Assembly (NCBI GenBank): GCA_035646535.1
Contig: DASRPD010000020.1
Coordinates: forward strand, 1-22,313
DNA length: 22,313 nt
Direction of reading: 5' to 3'
Source: DASRPD01 sp035646535
Lineage (GTDB): Bacteria > Actinomycetota > Acidimicrobiia > IMCC26256 > JANYLB01
Notes under the pieces: model-generated
Told to the model about the DNA's origin: nothing
The model's database searches: none
Seen by the model: only the letters and a program-made list of their open reading frames with translations
In this document: positions 13,510 to 21,739 of the stretch, one piece after another
Layout: each line of letters opens with the position of its first letter
How positions within the stretch are numbered: the first letter of the stretch is position 1
Program-made: the position numbers and the translations under genes

Positions 13510-15816
13510 ATGCAGCCGTCCCGGCTTGTGGTGCTTGCCGCGGGGGTTGGATCGCGCCTCGAGCCCAGGGTGGGTGCGAAACCTCTGGTGCGGGTCGGGG
13601 GTATGACACTCCTGGAACGGTCGATCGTCGCGGCGCACGAGGCCGGCTTCGACGAGGTCGTCGTCGTTACCGGCCACGAGCACGAACGTATCGCCCGGGA
13701 GGCCCTCGACGTGAGCCGTCGCCGCGAGCTGCGCGTCACCGTCGTCCACAACGCACGATATCGGGAGGGCAACGGACTGTCCGTCCTCGCCGCGAAGGAC
13801 GTCGTCGGCGACGAACCGTTCGCGCTGGCGATGGCCGATCATGTCTTCGCGGCGGCACTGCTGCGCCGGCTCCGGGCGACGTCGGTACGACCGGGCGAGG
13901 TCGTCGTCGCCGTGGACCGCTCGCTCGGACGGGCCACCGGTGTCGACCCGGCCGACGCGATGAAGGTTCAACTCGTCGGCGACCGCGTCGAAGCCATCGG
14001 CAAGATGCTGCCCGCTTACGACGCGTTCGACGTGGGCGCCTTCGTCTGCAGCGCGGCGGTGCTCGGCGCGGTCGAGGAGGTCGCTGCATGCGGCGACACC
14101 GCGTTCGCGGGTGCCGTGCAGGTGCTCGCCGGCTTGGGCACGGCACGCGCGCTGGCTCTCGACGACGAATGGTGGTTTGACGTCGACACCCCGACTGACT
14201 ACCGGCGCGGCAACCGGTATCTGTTTCGAAGCACCGGTAAGGCGCTCGACGGGGCCGTGGCGACGCGCCTGAACCGTGTGGTTTCGCAGCGTTTCGTGAC
14301 CCCGGTGCTGCTCGGTGTCTTCCCCTCGATCACCCCGAACCAGGTCACGATCGTCGCGTTCGTCGTCGCGTTCGCCGCCGCGGCGGCCCTGGCCGCCCAC
14401 GCGCCGGTGGTAGCCGCGGTCCTCGTCACGGCAGCAAGCGTGCTCGACGGCAGCGACGGCGAGATCGCCCGCCTCGCGCACCGCTCATCGCGCTTCGGCT
14501 CGTTCTTCGACGCGGTCCTCGACCGGGCGGCGGACGGCCTGCTCTTCACGGGCGCGGCCATCTACCTCGCGACCTCGGGGGACCTCGCCGGTCCTCTCGG
14601 GTCGGCACAGGTGCCGGTCGTGATCGCCGTCGCCGGCCTGGCGCTCGTCGGGCACCTGCTCGTCAGCTACACCACGGCCAAGGCCGACGGCGACCTCGGC
14701 CACCGGTACCACGGCGTCCTCCTCGCGGGCGGCCGCGGCCGTGACCTGCGACTGCTGATCCTGACACTCGGCGCCTTGGGCGCGGCGGTACATGCCGGCT
14801 CGCTGCTGGCCGCGCTCGCCGTCGTGGCCGTCCTCTGCGCGGGGATCGTGACCGTGCGCCTGCGGGCATCCTGGTGGGCCGGCGGACCGGGTGCCCACTA
14901 CATGGGAGTGCGTGCGGTGGCGTTCGACTTCGACGGCACGGTGGCGGACTCCATGGGGATGCTCGCGAGGCTCGCGGCGGAGTTGCTCTCGGTCGAGCTC
15001 GACATACCGCGCGACGAAGCCACCAGCCGCTACCTCGCGACCGCGGGTGACGACTTCCGGACCCAGCTCGACGTCATCTCGTACGGCCACCCGTCCCTCG
15101 ACGAGATCGCCGTCGGCTTCGAAGCCGCCAAGGAAGGCCTCATGGGAGGTTGCCGACCGTTCGCGGACGCGGGAATGGCCATCGAGCGCCTCGGGCGCGC
15201 CGACGTCGCCGCCCTCGTCTGCAGCAGCACGCGCGCTGAGCTCGTCCGGGAGTTCTGCCGGCGCCACGGGCTGGCCCGGCGCACAGATACGGTCGACGGC
15301 TGGCGGCCCGACCATCCCAAGGCGGCGCAGCTCCGGGCCTGGGCGGCCGCGGTCGGCGTCGCTCCCAACGACGTCCTGTTCGTCGGCGACGCGCTGCGCG
15401 ACGCTGCGATCGCCCGGGCCGCGGGGGTCCGCTTCGTCGGGCTCTCTCGTCCCGGCCACCCGGACGCGTTCGAGGGGAGCGGCGTCCCCGTGGTGACGTC
15501 GCTCACCGACCTCGCCCGGCTCGTCGCGCGCGCCCGCCGCTCGCCGGTGACCGTCACGATCCGCGCCGGCGAGGTCGGCCCGTCCGCGTCCGCGCCCGAG
15601 CCCTTAGCGGCCCTTGCGACCGCGCCGTTCGAGGTGGCCGATGTCGTTGGCCCGCACCAGCCGGTGCACACCGTCGAGGACACGTACCGTGGTGATGGAG
15701 CAGTTGGCGACCTCGACGTGTCGGTAGACCTCGGGCCCTGTCCGAAGCGCCCAAGCGACCGCGGCCCGCACGACGGCATCGTGGGTGAACACCACGGCCG
15801 CGCCGGAGGCGGCTGA
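13510..15816 (+). CDS. three-domain fusion: inositol-phosphate cytidylyltransferase-like, CDP-alcohol phosphatidyltransferase (DIPP synthase-like), HAD phosphatase
   Basis: A 768-residue protein. Residues 1 to about 240 are a nucleotidyltransferase with LAAGVGSRL, Lys24-Pro, ENGYS-like EGNGLSV, MADH and FDVDTPTDYRR, closest to IPCT domains. Residues about 250-455 are a membrane CDP-alcohol phosphatidyltransferase. Its motif is complete: Asp313, Asp316-Gly, Ala320-Arg321, Gly330, Asp334 and Asp338, with several hydrophobic helices. Residues about 466-675 are a HAD phosphatase: DFDGT (Asp473, Asp475), CSST at 571-574, Lys604 and GD (Asp627) with Asp631. The first two domains together match the IPCT/DIPPS enzyme of di-myo-inositol-phosphate synthesis. 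The HAD domain could remove the terminal phosphate. AAGGAG precedes ATG 13510. Residues after about 700 run antisense to the neighbouring phosphatase gene, and a stop in the next frame at 15605 suggests the natural end may be there. Confidence 0.85.
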   Translation: MQPSRLVVLAAGVGSRLEPRVGAKPLVRVGGMTLLERSIVAAHEAGFDEVVVVTGHEHERIAREALDVSRRRELRVTVVHNARYREGNGLSVLAAKDVVGDEPFALAMADHVFAAALLRRLRATSVRPGEVVVAVDRSLGRATGVDPADAMKVQLVGDRVEAIGKMLPAYDAFDVGAFVCSAAVLGAVEEVAACGDTAFAGAVQVLAGLGTARALALDDEWWFDVDTPTDYRRGNRYLFRSTGKALDGAVATRLNRVVSQRFVTPVLLGVFPSITPNQVTIVAFVVAFAAAAALAAHAPVVAAVLVTAASVLDGSDGEIARLAHRSSRFGSFFDAVLDRAADGLLFTGAAIYLATSGDLAGPLGSAQVPVVIAVAGLALVGHLLVSYTTAKADGDLGHRYHGVLLAGGRGRDLRLLILTLGALGAAVHAGSLLAALAVVAVLCAGIVTVRLRASWWAGGPGAHYMGVRAVAFDFDGTVADSMGMLARLAAELLSVELDIPRDEATSRYLATAGDDFRTQLDVISYGHPSLDEIAVGFEAAKEGLMGGCRPFADAGMAIERLGRADVAALVCSSTRAELVREFCRRHGLARRTDTVDGWRPDHPKAAQLRAWAAAVGVAPNDVLFVGDALRDAAIARAAGVRFVGLSRPGHPDAFEGSGVPVVTSLTDLARLVARARRSPVTVTIRAGEVGPSASAPEPLAALATAPFEVADVVGPHQPVHTVEDTYRGDGAVGDLDVSVDLGPCPKRPSDRGPHDGIVGEHHGRAGGG

Positions 15817-16233
15817 GCTACCGGCGAGATCGTCCAGCACCGCGGCGACCCGGGCGTTCAGCTCGCGCAGCGTCTCGCGACCCTCGAGCGCCAGGGTGTG
15901 CGGCTCGTTCCGCCATCGGTGCCACTCGTCGGGCCATCGTTCGCCGATCTCGTCCTCGGTGAGCCCCTCCCACGGGCCCACCCCCAGTTCGCCGACGCGG
16001 TCGTCGAGGCGCGGCTCAATACCGACCCGATTCGCCAAGGGATCTGCCGTCTCCAGGGCCCGGCGCAACGGGCTCGACACGATCGCGGCCACGTCCTCGC
16101 CCGCCAGCGCGTCGGCCACGGCCTCCGCGTCGCGGCGAGCAACGGGCTCCACGCCCTCGTCGAGCCAGCCCATTACCCGCCGCTGCACGTTCCACGCGGT
16201 GCGGCCATGGCGAACCAGGTGAACGACTCGCAT
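15604..16233 (-). CDS. histidine phosphatase (phosphoglycerate mutase-like) family protein
   Basis: A 209-residue member of histidine phosphatase branch 1. It opens MRVVHLVRHGRTAWN with Arg8-His9-Gly10, His9 being phosphorylated during catalysis. Arg57/Arg58 in SSPLRRALETA, Glu82 in GELGVGPWEG and His151 in VVFTHDAVVRAA complete the pocket. Such proteins dephosphorylate sugar phosphates, cobalamin or nucleotide intermediates, and the substrate is not evident. ATG 16233 fits the family's usual N-terminus; ATG 16251 with GGGAG two bases upstream is an alternative. The gene converges on the DIP synthase-like fusion and overlaps its annotated end by 213 bp. Both genes lie between the tRNA-derived repeats. 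It might provide a second phosphatase for the same pathway, which is speculation. Confidence 0.85.
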   Translation of the reverse strand: MRVVHLVRHGRTAWNVQRRVMGWLDEGVEPVARRDAEAVADALAGEDVAAIVSSPLRRALETADPLANRVGIEPRLDDRVGELGVGPWEGLTEDEIGERWPDEWHRWRNEPHTLALEGRETLRELNARVAAVLDDLAGSSAASGAAVVFTHDAVVRAAVAWALRTGPEVYRHVEVANCSITTVRVLDGVHRLVRANDIGHLERRGRKGR

Positions 16234-16408
16234 CAGGGGAGCCTGCTGCATCACTCCCGCCCGGTGCGACTCGGGGTTAGGCCCACGGGGTAGCTCCGGC
16301 CGGGCGTCACCGACCGCGTGGCCTCGAGCGCTTCGTCTTCGGGGTGGGGGTACGCACCTGAGACCCGCGGGCCAGCCGTGAACGGACCGCGGAGACCTGT
16401 GGGTGCGC

Positions 16409-16632
16409 GGGACTCGAACCCCCGACCCCCTCCTTGTAAGAGCAGCCACATCGCCGGGCTCGACCGCGTTGACCCATGTTGAGCAGGAGGAACGCCCGCT
16501 CGTTCCGTCTCGATCGGTACCGTTGATGACCGTTCCGCACCGCGATCTTGGTACGGATCTTGGTACGGGTTCCCCGTGGCGGACGGCCCACCCGCCCATC
16601 GACTGCGGCAGAACAAGGCAAGTCTCGCTCAC
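16409..16632. repeat. 224-bp direct repeat, copy 2
   Basis: Same orientation as copy 1 and offset by exactly 3719 bp along its length. It includes the tRNA-Val(TAC) anticodon-loop and T-arm fragment on the minus strand (anticodon complement at 16436-16438). The acceptor side reads GCGCACCC rather than AGCGCCCA, so the tRNA end differs from copy 1. The doubled GATCTTGGTACG motif is present here as well. Together the copies bracket the island 12914-16408. Confidence 0.92.
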
Positions 16633-17217
16633 CGTCCACGAGCGTTCTCCCGTCTGGTCCCGGGCCGTGTCGGCCATTCCGGCAGGGGAGGTTGGAAGTC
16701 GGGTCAGAAATCGCGATGCAGAACGGCGCGCCACGATCGGTGACCGGGCGAAGAGACCACCCCATCGCATGGTCACGATGCATCTCGTCTGCGCAGCAGC
16801 TTGGGGCTCGGGCTCCTCGTCGCTGGTGCTCGCAACCTACGCCGTGGCCGGCGTGCTGATGTCACGGGCCGCGCGGTGCTCGGCGGGCTGCCACTCGCGC
16901 CCCACGGGGAGGTCACTGCACGGGCGTGAGTCCGAGCTGTCGGCGGAGTGTGTTTGAGGGTCCTCCTCATGCAGACCCCCGCGTCAGTCTGACCTTCGGG
17001 CTCACGGACCACTGAGCTGTACGACGTCAGCGGGCGACGCCCGCAAGTTTCATCCCCAGCGGGTGACCCCGCCAGGGGTCGTCGGCGTCTGACCTGGCAA
17101 CACGCGCAGGTTTCGGCGAGCGTGACACACACGTGACACGGCGAACAGTGCTCCGGCGCTGCATCTGCGGCGCGCTTCCGCGTTCACCGCCGGCGTGCAT
17201 GAGCGGTTCGTCCACGG
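16633..17217. other. gene-poor interval with several hairpins
   Basis: No reading frame here resembles a known family. The right half holds three compact perfect inverted repeats: GTCAG-T-CTGAC (16983-16993), GCGGGC-GAC-GCCCGC (17030-17044) and GACCCC-GCCA-GGGGTC (17065-17080). They lie downstream of the leftward methyltransferase gene and could end transcription or form a structured RNA. None has a following T-run. Confidence 0.45.
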
Positions 17218-17895
17218 TCAACTTCGTTCGATGACGACGACCTGAAACGCGCCCAGGGCGGGAGCGGCGCGACCGAGGCATTCGAGGACCGGACCCGTCC
17301 ACCGAAGTCCTGGGAGCTTGCCGGAGGCGAAGAGCACGCCGGTGATGCGTGTACGCCCGTAGCGGATGCCGAGTCGCAGCAAGCGGCGGCGGGTCAGGAA
17401 CCGTGCCGCGTCCCAGGGCGGGGCTGCGAACTCGCGTTGATGGGCGAGCCCCCAGGCACTTCGGGTGTTCAGCGCCGCGATGATGATTCTGCCTCCGGGC
17501 CGTACGACACGCGCGAGTTCGGCGATCACAGCCTTGGGGTCGGCGACGAACTCCAGGAGAGTGACTGCGAGCGCGAGATCCACCGACGCGTCGAGCAGGG
17601 GCAGCGCGTGCGCGTCCGCGACGGCCAGCGGTGTCGTGCCACGCTGGTGTGCGATGGTGAGCATCGCGGGATCGCGGTCGATGCCGAAGACTCGAGCGCC
17701 CTGGGCTCGGAGAATCTCCGTCGAGCGCCCGCTGCCACAGCCGATGTCGACGGCTACCAGGCCCGGCGCGGTCCGGACGACCCGGCGCAAGATGTGCCGC
17801 TCGACGTGCCACGCGTATCGGCCCCATCCCCTCTCGAACCACTGGTCGTAGCGCCGCGCGGCGTCGACGGTCGGATCAGCGGCGAGCGGCGTCAC
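17218..17895 (-). CDS. class I SAM-dependent methyltransferase
   Basis: A protein of about 225 residues with the Rossmann methyltransferase pattern. Motif I is VAVDIGCGSGRST, an acidic residue follows in FGIDRDP, a middle motif reads VADAHALPLLDASVDLALA, and LARVVRPGGRIIIA is the post-motif typical of UbiE/type-11 enzymes. The C-terminal part, rich in Arg and Gly, would give substrate specificity, which is unknown. GGGAGGG upstream has ideal spacing to GTG 17895, while GTG 17901 is only 2 bp from it. It is the third gene of the leftward exporter-cupredoxin operon, with a 64-bp gap before it. Its role beside a membrane exporter is not clear from sequence. Confidence 0.83.
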   Translation of the reverse strand: MTPLAADPTVDAARRYDQWFERGWGRYAWHVERHILRRVVRTAPGLVAVDIGCGSGRSTEILRAQGARVFGIDRDPAMLTIAHQRGTTPLAVADAHALPLLDASVDLALAVTLLEFVADPKAVIAELARVVRPGGRIIIAALNTRSAWGLAHQREFAAPPWDAARFLTRRRLLRLGIRYGRTRITGVLFASGKLPGLRWTGPVLECLGRAAPALGAFQVVVIERS

Positions 17896-17959
17896 CGGCA
17901 CATCCCTCCCACAGATGTTCGACGACGCGCCCTTCCAGCAAGTCGTCCGGGGTGGGGAG

Positions 17960-18649
17960 TCACCCGGCGACCACGTCGAGTGTTCCGGTCATGCCGCCGT
18001 CGGCGTGGCCGGGCACGCTGCAGTAGAACTCGTATTCGCCGGGCGGCGCGCCCGTGAGCCCGCCGGTCACGGTGTCGCCGGATGTCGCCTCCAGCACGAA
18101 GTCGAACGCCGGGATGGTGAGGTCGTGGAAGATCCCACCACGATTGCGAAGCGCGAGGTTGACGGGCTCGTCGGCGCGGATCTCGATGGTCGAGGGCTCG
18201 AACCAGAGGTCGCCGGCATCGACGGTGACCCCTTCGGCTCCTACGAACGGTTCGGTCGAAGCGCCGCTCGACCCACTGCCGGACCACCCCATGTGCCGGC
18301 CCATCATTCCCCACCAGTCCCCGGATCCTGCCGCGACGCCGACCGCGATGACGGCGGCCACGAGGACAACGACGAGCGCGGTCGCGAGCGCGACCGGCAA
18401 CCGGGCGCGGTTCGGGACTGGGCCGGAAGTGGTGTTCGCCTGCTCCAGCAGAGCGCGCCGTTCGCGATACTCGGACACCTCGATCTCTCCGGTCGCGAAG
18501 CGCTCGGCGAGGACTCGCTGCGCCTGGTTGGCCTCGGGGGCCGTGCTCCGGTCCCCGACTCGATGCTGGGTGACGGCCCGGGTGGTCGCTACCACCGTTA
18601 CGGTGACCGCGACCGCGACGCCGATCGCGACGAGGAACATCATGATCAT
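17960..18649 (-). CDS. membrane-anchored protein with SHOCT segment and C-terminal cupredoxin domain
   Basis: A 229-residue protein. Residues 4-25 form a transmembrane helix or signal anchor. Residues 40-72 are a SHOCT-like segment (QRVLAERFATGEIEVSEYRE). A second transmembrane helix spans about 85-107, followed by a Gly/Ser/Met/His/Trp-rich stretch. Residues 135-229 form a type 1 copper (plastocyanin/azurin-like) domain with ligands His175 (FHDLTIP), Cys210 and His215 (YCSVPGH), and Met220. The copper domain would face outside and carry electrons or bind copper. ATG 18649 overlaps the exporter stop by 4 bp (ATGA), so the two are co-translated. SHOCT joined to a cupredoxin is uncommon. No copper-sensor gene other than the divergent ArsR is seen nearby. 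Confidence 0.85.
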   Translation of the reverse strand: MIMMFLVAIGVAVAVTVTVVATTRAVTQHRVGDRSTAPEANQAQRVLAERFATGEIEVSEYRERRALLEQANTTSGPVPNRARLPVALATALVVVLVAAVIAVGVAAGSGDWWGMMGRHMGWSGSGSSGASTEPFVGAEGVTVDAGDLWFEPSTIEIRADEPVNLALRNRGGIFHDLTIPAFDFVLEATSGDTVTGGLTGAPPGEYEFYCSVPGHADGGMTGTLDVVAG

Positions 18650-20931
18650 TCGCGGCCTCTGCTGGTCGCGGCCTGCTCGACGGCTTGCGGCGTCGGACGT
18701 GCGGGCGCGAGGACGACCGCTGATGGGAGGACGAAGAGGGTCGCGAGCCAGCTGAGGATCACGATCGCCACCAAGAAGGCACCGACGGTCAGGTACGGGA
18801 CCAACGTCGAGGCGAACAGGGGGAGGAAGCCGATCGCGATCACGAGCGCGTTCCTGGTGAGCGCCCGGGCCGGTTCCTCGTAGAACCGCGCGAGCGCCTC
18901 ACGCGCAGTTCCACACGCGGCGTAGAACTCGCGGTAGCGCTGGGTGAAGTGGATGGCGAAGTCGACGCCGATTCCCAGGACCAGGGTCGACAGCACCGCC
19001 ATCGGCATGTCGTAGTCCTTGCCGGCCCAACCCGCGACCCCGTAGACCACCAGCACCGCGCTGAGGACGGGGACCATTGCGAGCAATGCCCAAACCAATG
19101 ACCGGAACAATACGATCATCAGGCCGAACACGACCGCGAGTGTGCCCAAGAAGGCGGCGGCCATTCCCGAGACCATCTTGTCTTGCCAGACCAGGTTCAA
19201 GTAGGTCTCTCCGGCCCAGACCGCGGTGATGCCGTCGGGGAGCGGGCGCTCGGAGAGGTAGTCGTCGGTCGAGTCGACGACGCGCTGCATCGACTGGTTG
19301 TCGCCGTCGCTCAGCAGAAGCTGGATGTTGGCGCGAAGTCGATCCGGGGTGATGAGGGTTGCGGCGAGTGCGGCGTGCGGGTCGGCCTCCGCAGCATCGA
19401 GGGCCGCCGCTACCTCCCCGGCGTCGCCGCCTTTGGGAGCCAGGTCCACATACGACGACGTGGACCCGATCACGTCGACCTCGCCCCAGACTTCCTGGAG
19501 GTCCGCGACCGCCGACACCGTCTCGGGCCGAGTCAGGTCTCCGGGATCTTCGGCTTCGAGGACGAGGCTCGCGTTGTACGTCCCCGGGAATCGCCGGTTG
19601 AGCTCCTCGGTCGCCTCGCGCACACCGGTGCCGGGCCTGAACCAGCGGACCGGGTTGTCGTTCACGACGATCTGTGTGACGCCCGGGATCGCTGCGATCA
19701 CCACGAGACCGAACACGATCAGGACCGTTCGAGGGTGACCCGTTGTGAGATGACCGAGTCGGCGAAGTCCTCCGGTGAGCACCCGGCTGCTCCGCTCGAC
19801 CCGGTCGGTGGAAAGTCGTTGCAGTCGCTGCTCGTCGAGCCGCATGACGAACGCGGGCAAGAACACCACGGTGAGGAGCCACGCGGCACCAACTCCGAAG
19901 GCCACGAACGCGCCGAAGACCCGCACCGGCGGGATCGGGACGAGCATCAGGGAGGAGAACGCGATTGCTGTGGTCAGTGACGTGAAGGTGATCGGCATGA
20001 ACAACTCGCGGTAGACCGCCCGGAGGGTCATCTCGCGGTCGTTGTAGTGCGGGTAGCGGTCGAAGAACTCGCTCAGGATGTGGACGCTGTCGAGGATCGC
20101 GATCGGCATGAGGAAGATCGGGATCATCGAGCTCATGATGTGGAGTGTGAACCCGGTCCCGATCAGCAGACCCATCGTCCAGATAACGCTGAGCATCGCG
20201 ACGATCATGGCGGCGACCACGAGCGTCAGGTTGCGGAAGAAGTAGAACATGAGCAAGAAGATGAACAGGCCCGCGAGCGGTGCGAGCACGGCCATCTGGA
20301 CGAACATGTTGCGGCCGAACTCCTCCTCGGCGAGAGGCAGACCGGCGGTGTAGACCTCCGCGTCGGAGAGGACGGCGTCTTGTCCGACGAGACGATCGAC
20401 GGAGGCGGCGACATCCTTGGCAACGTCTTTCGATTCGAGCGTGACGAAGATGCCGAGGGCCGTGCCGTCGGGCGCGAGGACCCTGCCGGCGAGCAGCGGG
20501 TTCGCATCAGCTGCGTTCGCGATGGTGTCGACATCGGATTGGGAGAGCGGTCCCGGCGGCACGTCGGCTGCCGACATGAAGCTGACGACACTGCCCGCAA
20601 CCACGCCGTCGAGTGCGTTGACGGCCTCGATCAGCCCCACGGCCGAGGTCAGGAGCTCGGGTTCGAGCACGCCACCATCGTCGACGATGCCAACCGCGAG
20701 GACGTCACCGACGCCGAAGTCGCTCCGCAGCGAGCGGTTCAGCTCGCGCACCGGGTCGTAGCTGGGCAGCATGTTCTCCGGATCGGTGTCCGTCGCGACG
20801 CGCACCATGAGGGCACCGAGAACGATCACGAGTAGTACAACACCGATGATCACTGACCTCGAGCGCCGCATGCCGAACTCGACGATCCCTTGGCCTCTCC
20901 ACCGTGGGGTCGGTGCGATCGCATCACTCAC
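18646..20931 (-). CDS. RND superfamily transporter (MMPL/hopanoid-transporter-like)
   Basis: A 761-residue polytopic membrane protein with two homologous halves, each with one helix, a large extracytoplasmic loop and five helices. The first helix is at about 25-45 (IIGVVLLVIVLGALM). Helices of the first bundle include LAPLAGLFIFLLMFYFF and HIMSSMIPIFLMPIAILDS. The second half starts near TVLIVFGLVVIAAIPG and ends with LGIGVDFAIHFTQRYREFY and VGAFLVAIVILSWLATLFVL. The HILSEF and DFAIHF segments are typical of the MMPL/HAE3 branch, which exports lipids or hydrophobic molecules using the proton gradient. GTG 20931 has a very strong ribosome site (AGGAGGGAGG, 5-bp spacer). The upstream frame to 20976 lacks one. 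It heads the operon and diverges from arsR, so it is probably under ArsR control. Confidence 0.9.
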   Translation of the reverse strand: MSDAIAPTPRWRGQGIVEFGMRRSRSVIIGVVLLVIVLGALMVRVATDTDPENMLPSYDPVRELNRSLRSDFGVGDVLAVGIVDDGGVLEPELLTSAVGLIEAVNALDGVVAGSVVSFMSAADVPPGPLSQSDVDTIANAADANPLLAGRVLAPDGTALGIFVTLESKDVAKDVAASVDRLVGQDAVLSDAEVYTAGLPLAEEEFGRNMFVQMAVLAPLAGLFIFLLMFYFFRNLTLVVAAMIVAMLSVIWTMGLLIGTGFTLHIMSSMIPIFLMPIAILDSVHILSEFFDRYPHYNDREMTLRAVYRELFMPITFTSLTTAIAFSSLMLVPIPPVRVFGAFVAFGVGAAWLLTVVFLPAFVMRLDEQRLQRLSTDRVERSSRVLTGGLRRLGHLTTGHPRTVLIVFGLVVIAAIPGVTQIVVNDNPVRWFRPGTGVREATEELNRRFPGTYNASLVLEAEDPGDLTRPETVSAVADLQEVWGEVDVIGSTSSYVDLAPKGGDAGEVAAALDAAEADPHAALAATLITPDRLRANIQLLLSDGDNQSMQRVVDSTDDYLSERPLPDGITAVWAGETYLNLVWQDKMVSGMAAAFLGTLAVVFGLMIVLFRSLVWALLAMVPVLSAVLVVYGVAGWAGKDYDMPMAVLSTLVLGIGVDFAIHFTQRYREFYAACGTAREALARFYEEPARALTRNALVIAIGFLPLFASTLVPYLTVGAFLVAIVILSWLATLFVLPSAVVLAPARPTPQAVEQAATSRGRE

Positions 20932-20983
20932 GAGGGCCTCCCTCCTGCAGGCGGGTGCTCGAACCACGACCCGCATGATGTAC

Positions 20984-21009
20984 AGTATTCAATAGCAACA
21001 AGGAATACT
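20984..21009. promoter_or_regulatory. inverted repeat between exporter operon and arsR gene, candidate ArsR operator
   Basis: AGTATTC (20984-20990) and GAATACT (21003-21009) form a perfect 7-bp inverted repeat with a 12-bp spacer. This is an AT-rich patch in otherwise GC-rich DNA, between the two divergent starts. Size and position suit an ArsR/SmtB operator controlling both directions. Confidence 0.65.
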
Positions 21010-21035
21010 AGAGGAGTTGAGGAGCGTGCCCCGTC

Positions 21036-21704
21036 ATGGAGAGCGGTGAGGCCAAGCAGGCGCTCTACGAGCAGTTCGCCCGTGTGGGCAAGGTCGTGGC
21101 GCACGCCAAGCGCATCGAGCTGCTCGATCTGATCGCACAGGGAGAGCGGCCAGTCGAGCAACTGGCCCTTGCGGCCCGCATGTCGGTCGCGAACACGTCC
21201 GCGCACCTACAGGTGCTGCGCCGCGCCCGCCTCGTCGAGACCCGCAAGAAAGGCACGCGGGTCTTCTACCGGCTCGCGGGTGACGAGGTCGTCGCCTTCA
21301 TCAATGCGCTGCGCAACGTCGCGGGATCGAGGCTCGCCGAGGTCGACCAGATCGCACGCGACTACTTCGATGCCCGCGACGAGCTCGAGCCGATCCGGCG
21401 CGGCGAGCTCGTCGAGCGGGCGAAGCAAGGCGAAATCGTCGTCGTCGACGTGCGCCCCGCACCCGAGTACGCCGCTGGTCACATCCCGGCCGCGGTGTCG
21501 ATCCCGCTCGACGCACTCGAGGATCGGATCGCCGAGTTGCCGGCCGACGCCGAGGTTGTCGCGTACTGCCGAGGTCCCTACTGCGTGCTCGCCGTCGAAG
21601 CGGTCGCGCTGCTACGTCAGCGTGGTCGACGAGCCCGACGCCTCGAGGACGGCCTGCCCGAGTGGCGCCTCGCCGGCCTGCCGGTAGCGGTCGGTCAGGA
21701 CTGA
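21036..21704 (+). CDS. ArsR-family regulator with C-terminal rhodanese domain
   Basis: A 222-residue two-domain protein. Residues 1 to about 95 are an ArsR/SmtB winged helix (AKRIELLDLIAQGERPVEQL, then VANTSAHLQVLRRARLVETR and KKGTRVFYRL). No cysteine pair of the metal-sensing CxC type is present in the DNA-binding part. Residues about 118-220 form a rhodanese domain (VVVDVRPAPEYAAGHIPAAV) with active-site Cys178 in Y-C178-R-G-P-Y-C183. Rhodanese domains carry persulfide sulfur, so the protein may sense sulfane sulfur or thiol stress rather than a metal. ATG 21036 follows GAGGAG at a slightly long spacing. It diverges from the exporter/cupredoxin operon across an inverted repeat, and a broken DsrE-like sulfur gene follows. 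Confidence 0.9.
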   Translation: MESGEAKQALYEQFARVGKVVAHAKRIELLDLIAQGERPVEQLALAARMSVANTSAHLQVLRRARLVETRKKGTRVFYRLAGDEVVAFINALRNVAGSRLAEVDQIARDYFDARDELEPIRRGELVERAKQGEIVVVDVRPAPEYAAGHIPAAVSIPLDALEDRIAELPADAEVVAYCRGPYCVLAVEAVALLRQRGRRARRLEDGLPEWRLAGLPVAVGQD

Positions 21705-21739
21705 GCCGAGGAGGGGCGACGAGCAAGAGGAGTCATCAG

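Noticed and set aside
13443..14180. Plus-strand frame overlapping the start of the fusion gene
   Set aside because: After a plausible-looking first 25 codons it becomes Arg/Gly-rich shadow sequence of the nucleotidyltransferase.
18899..19882. Second minus-strand frame inside the exporter gene
   Set aside because: Arg/Gly-rich shadow; the overlapping frame has the membrane helices and RND motifs.
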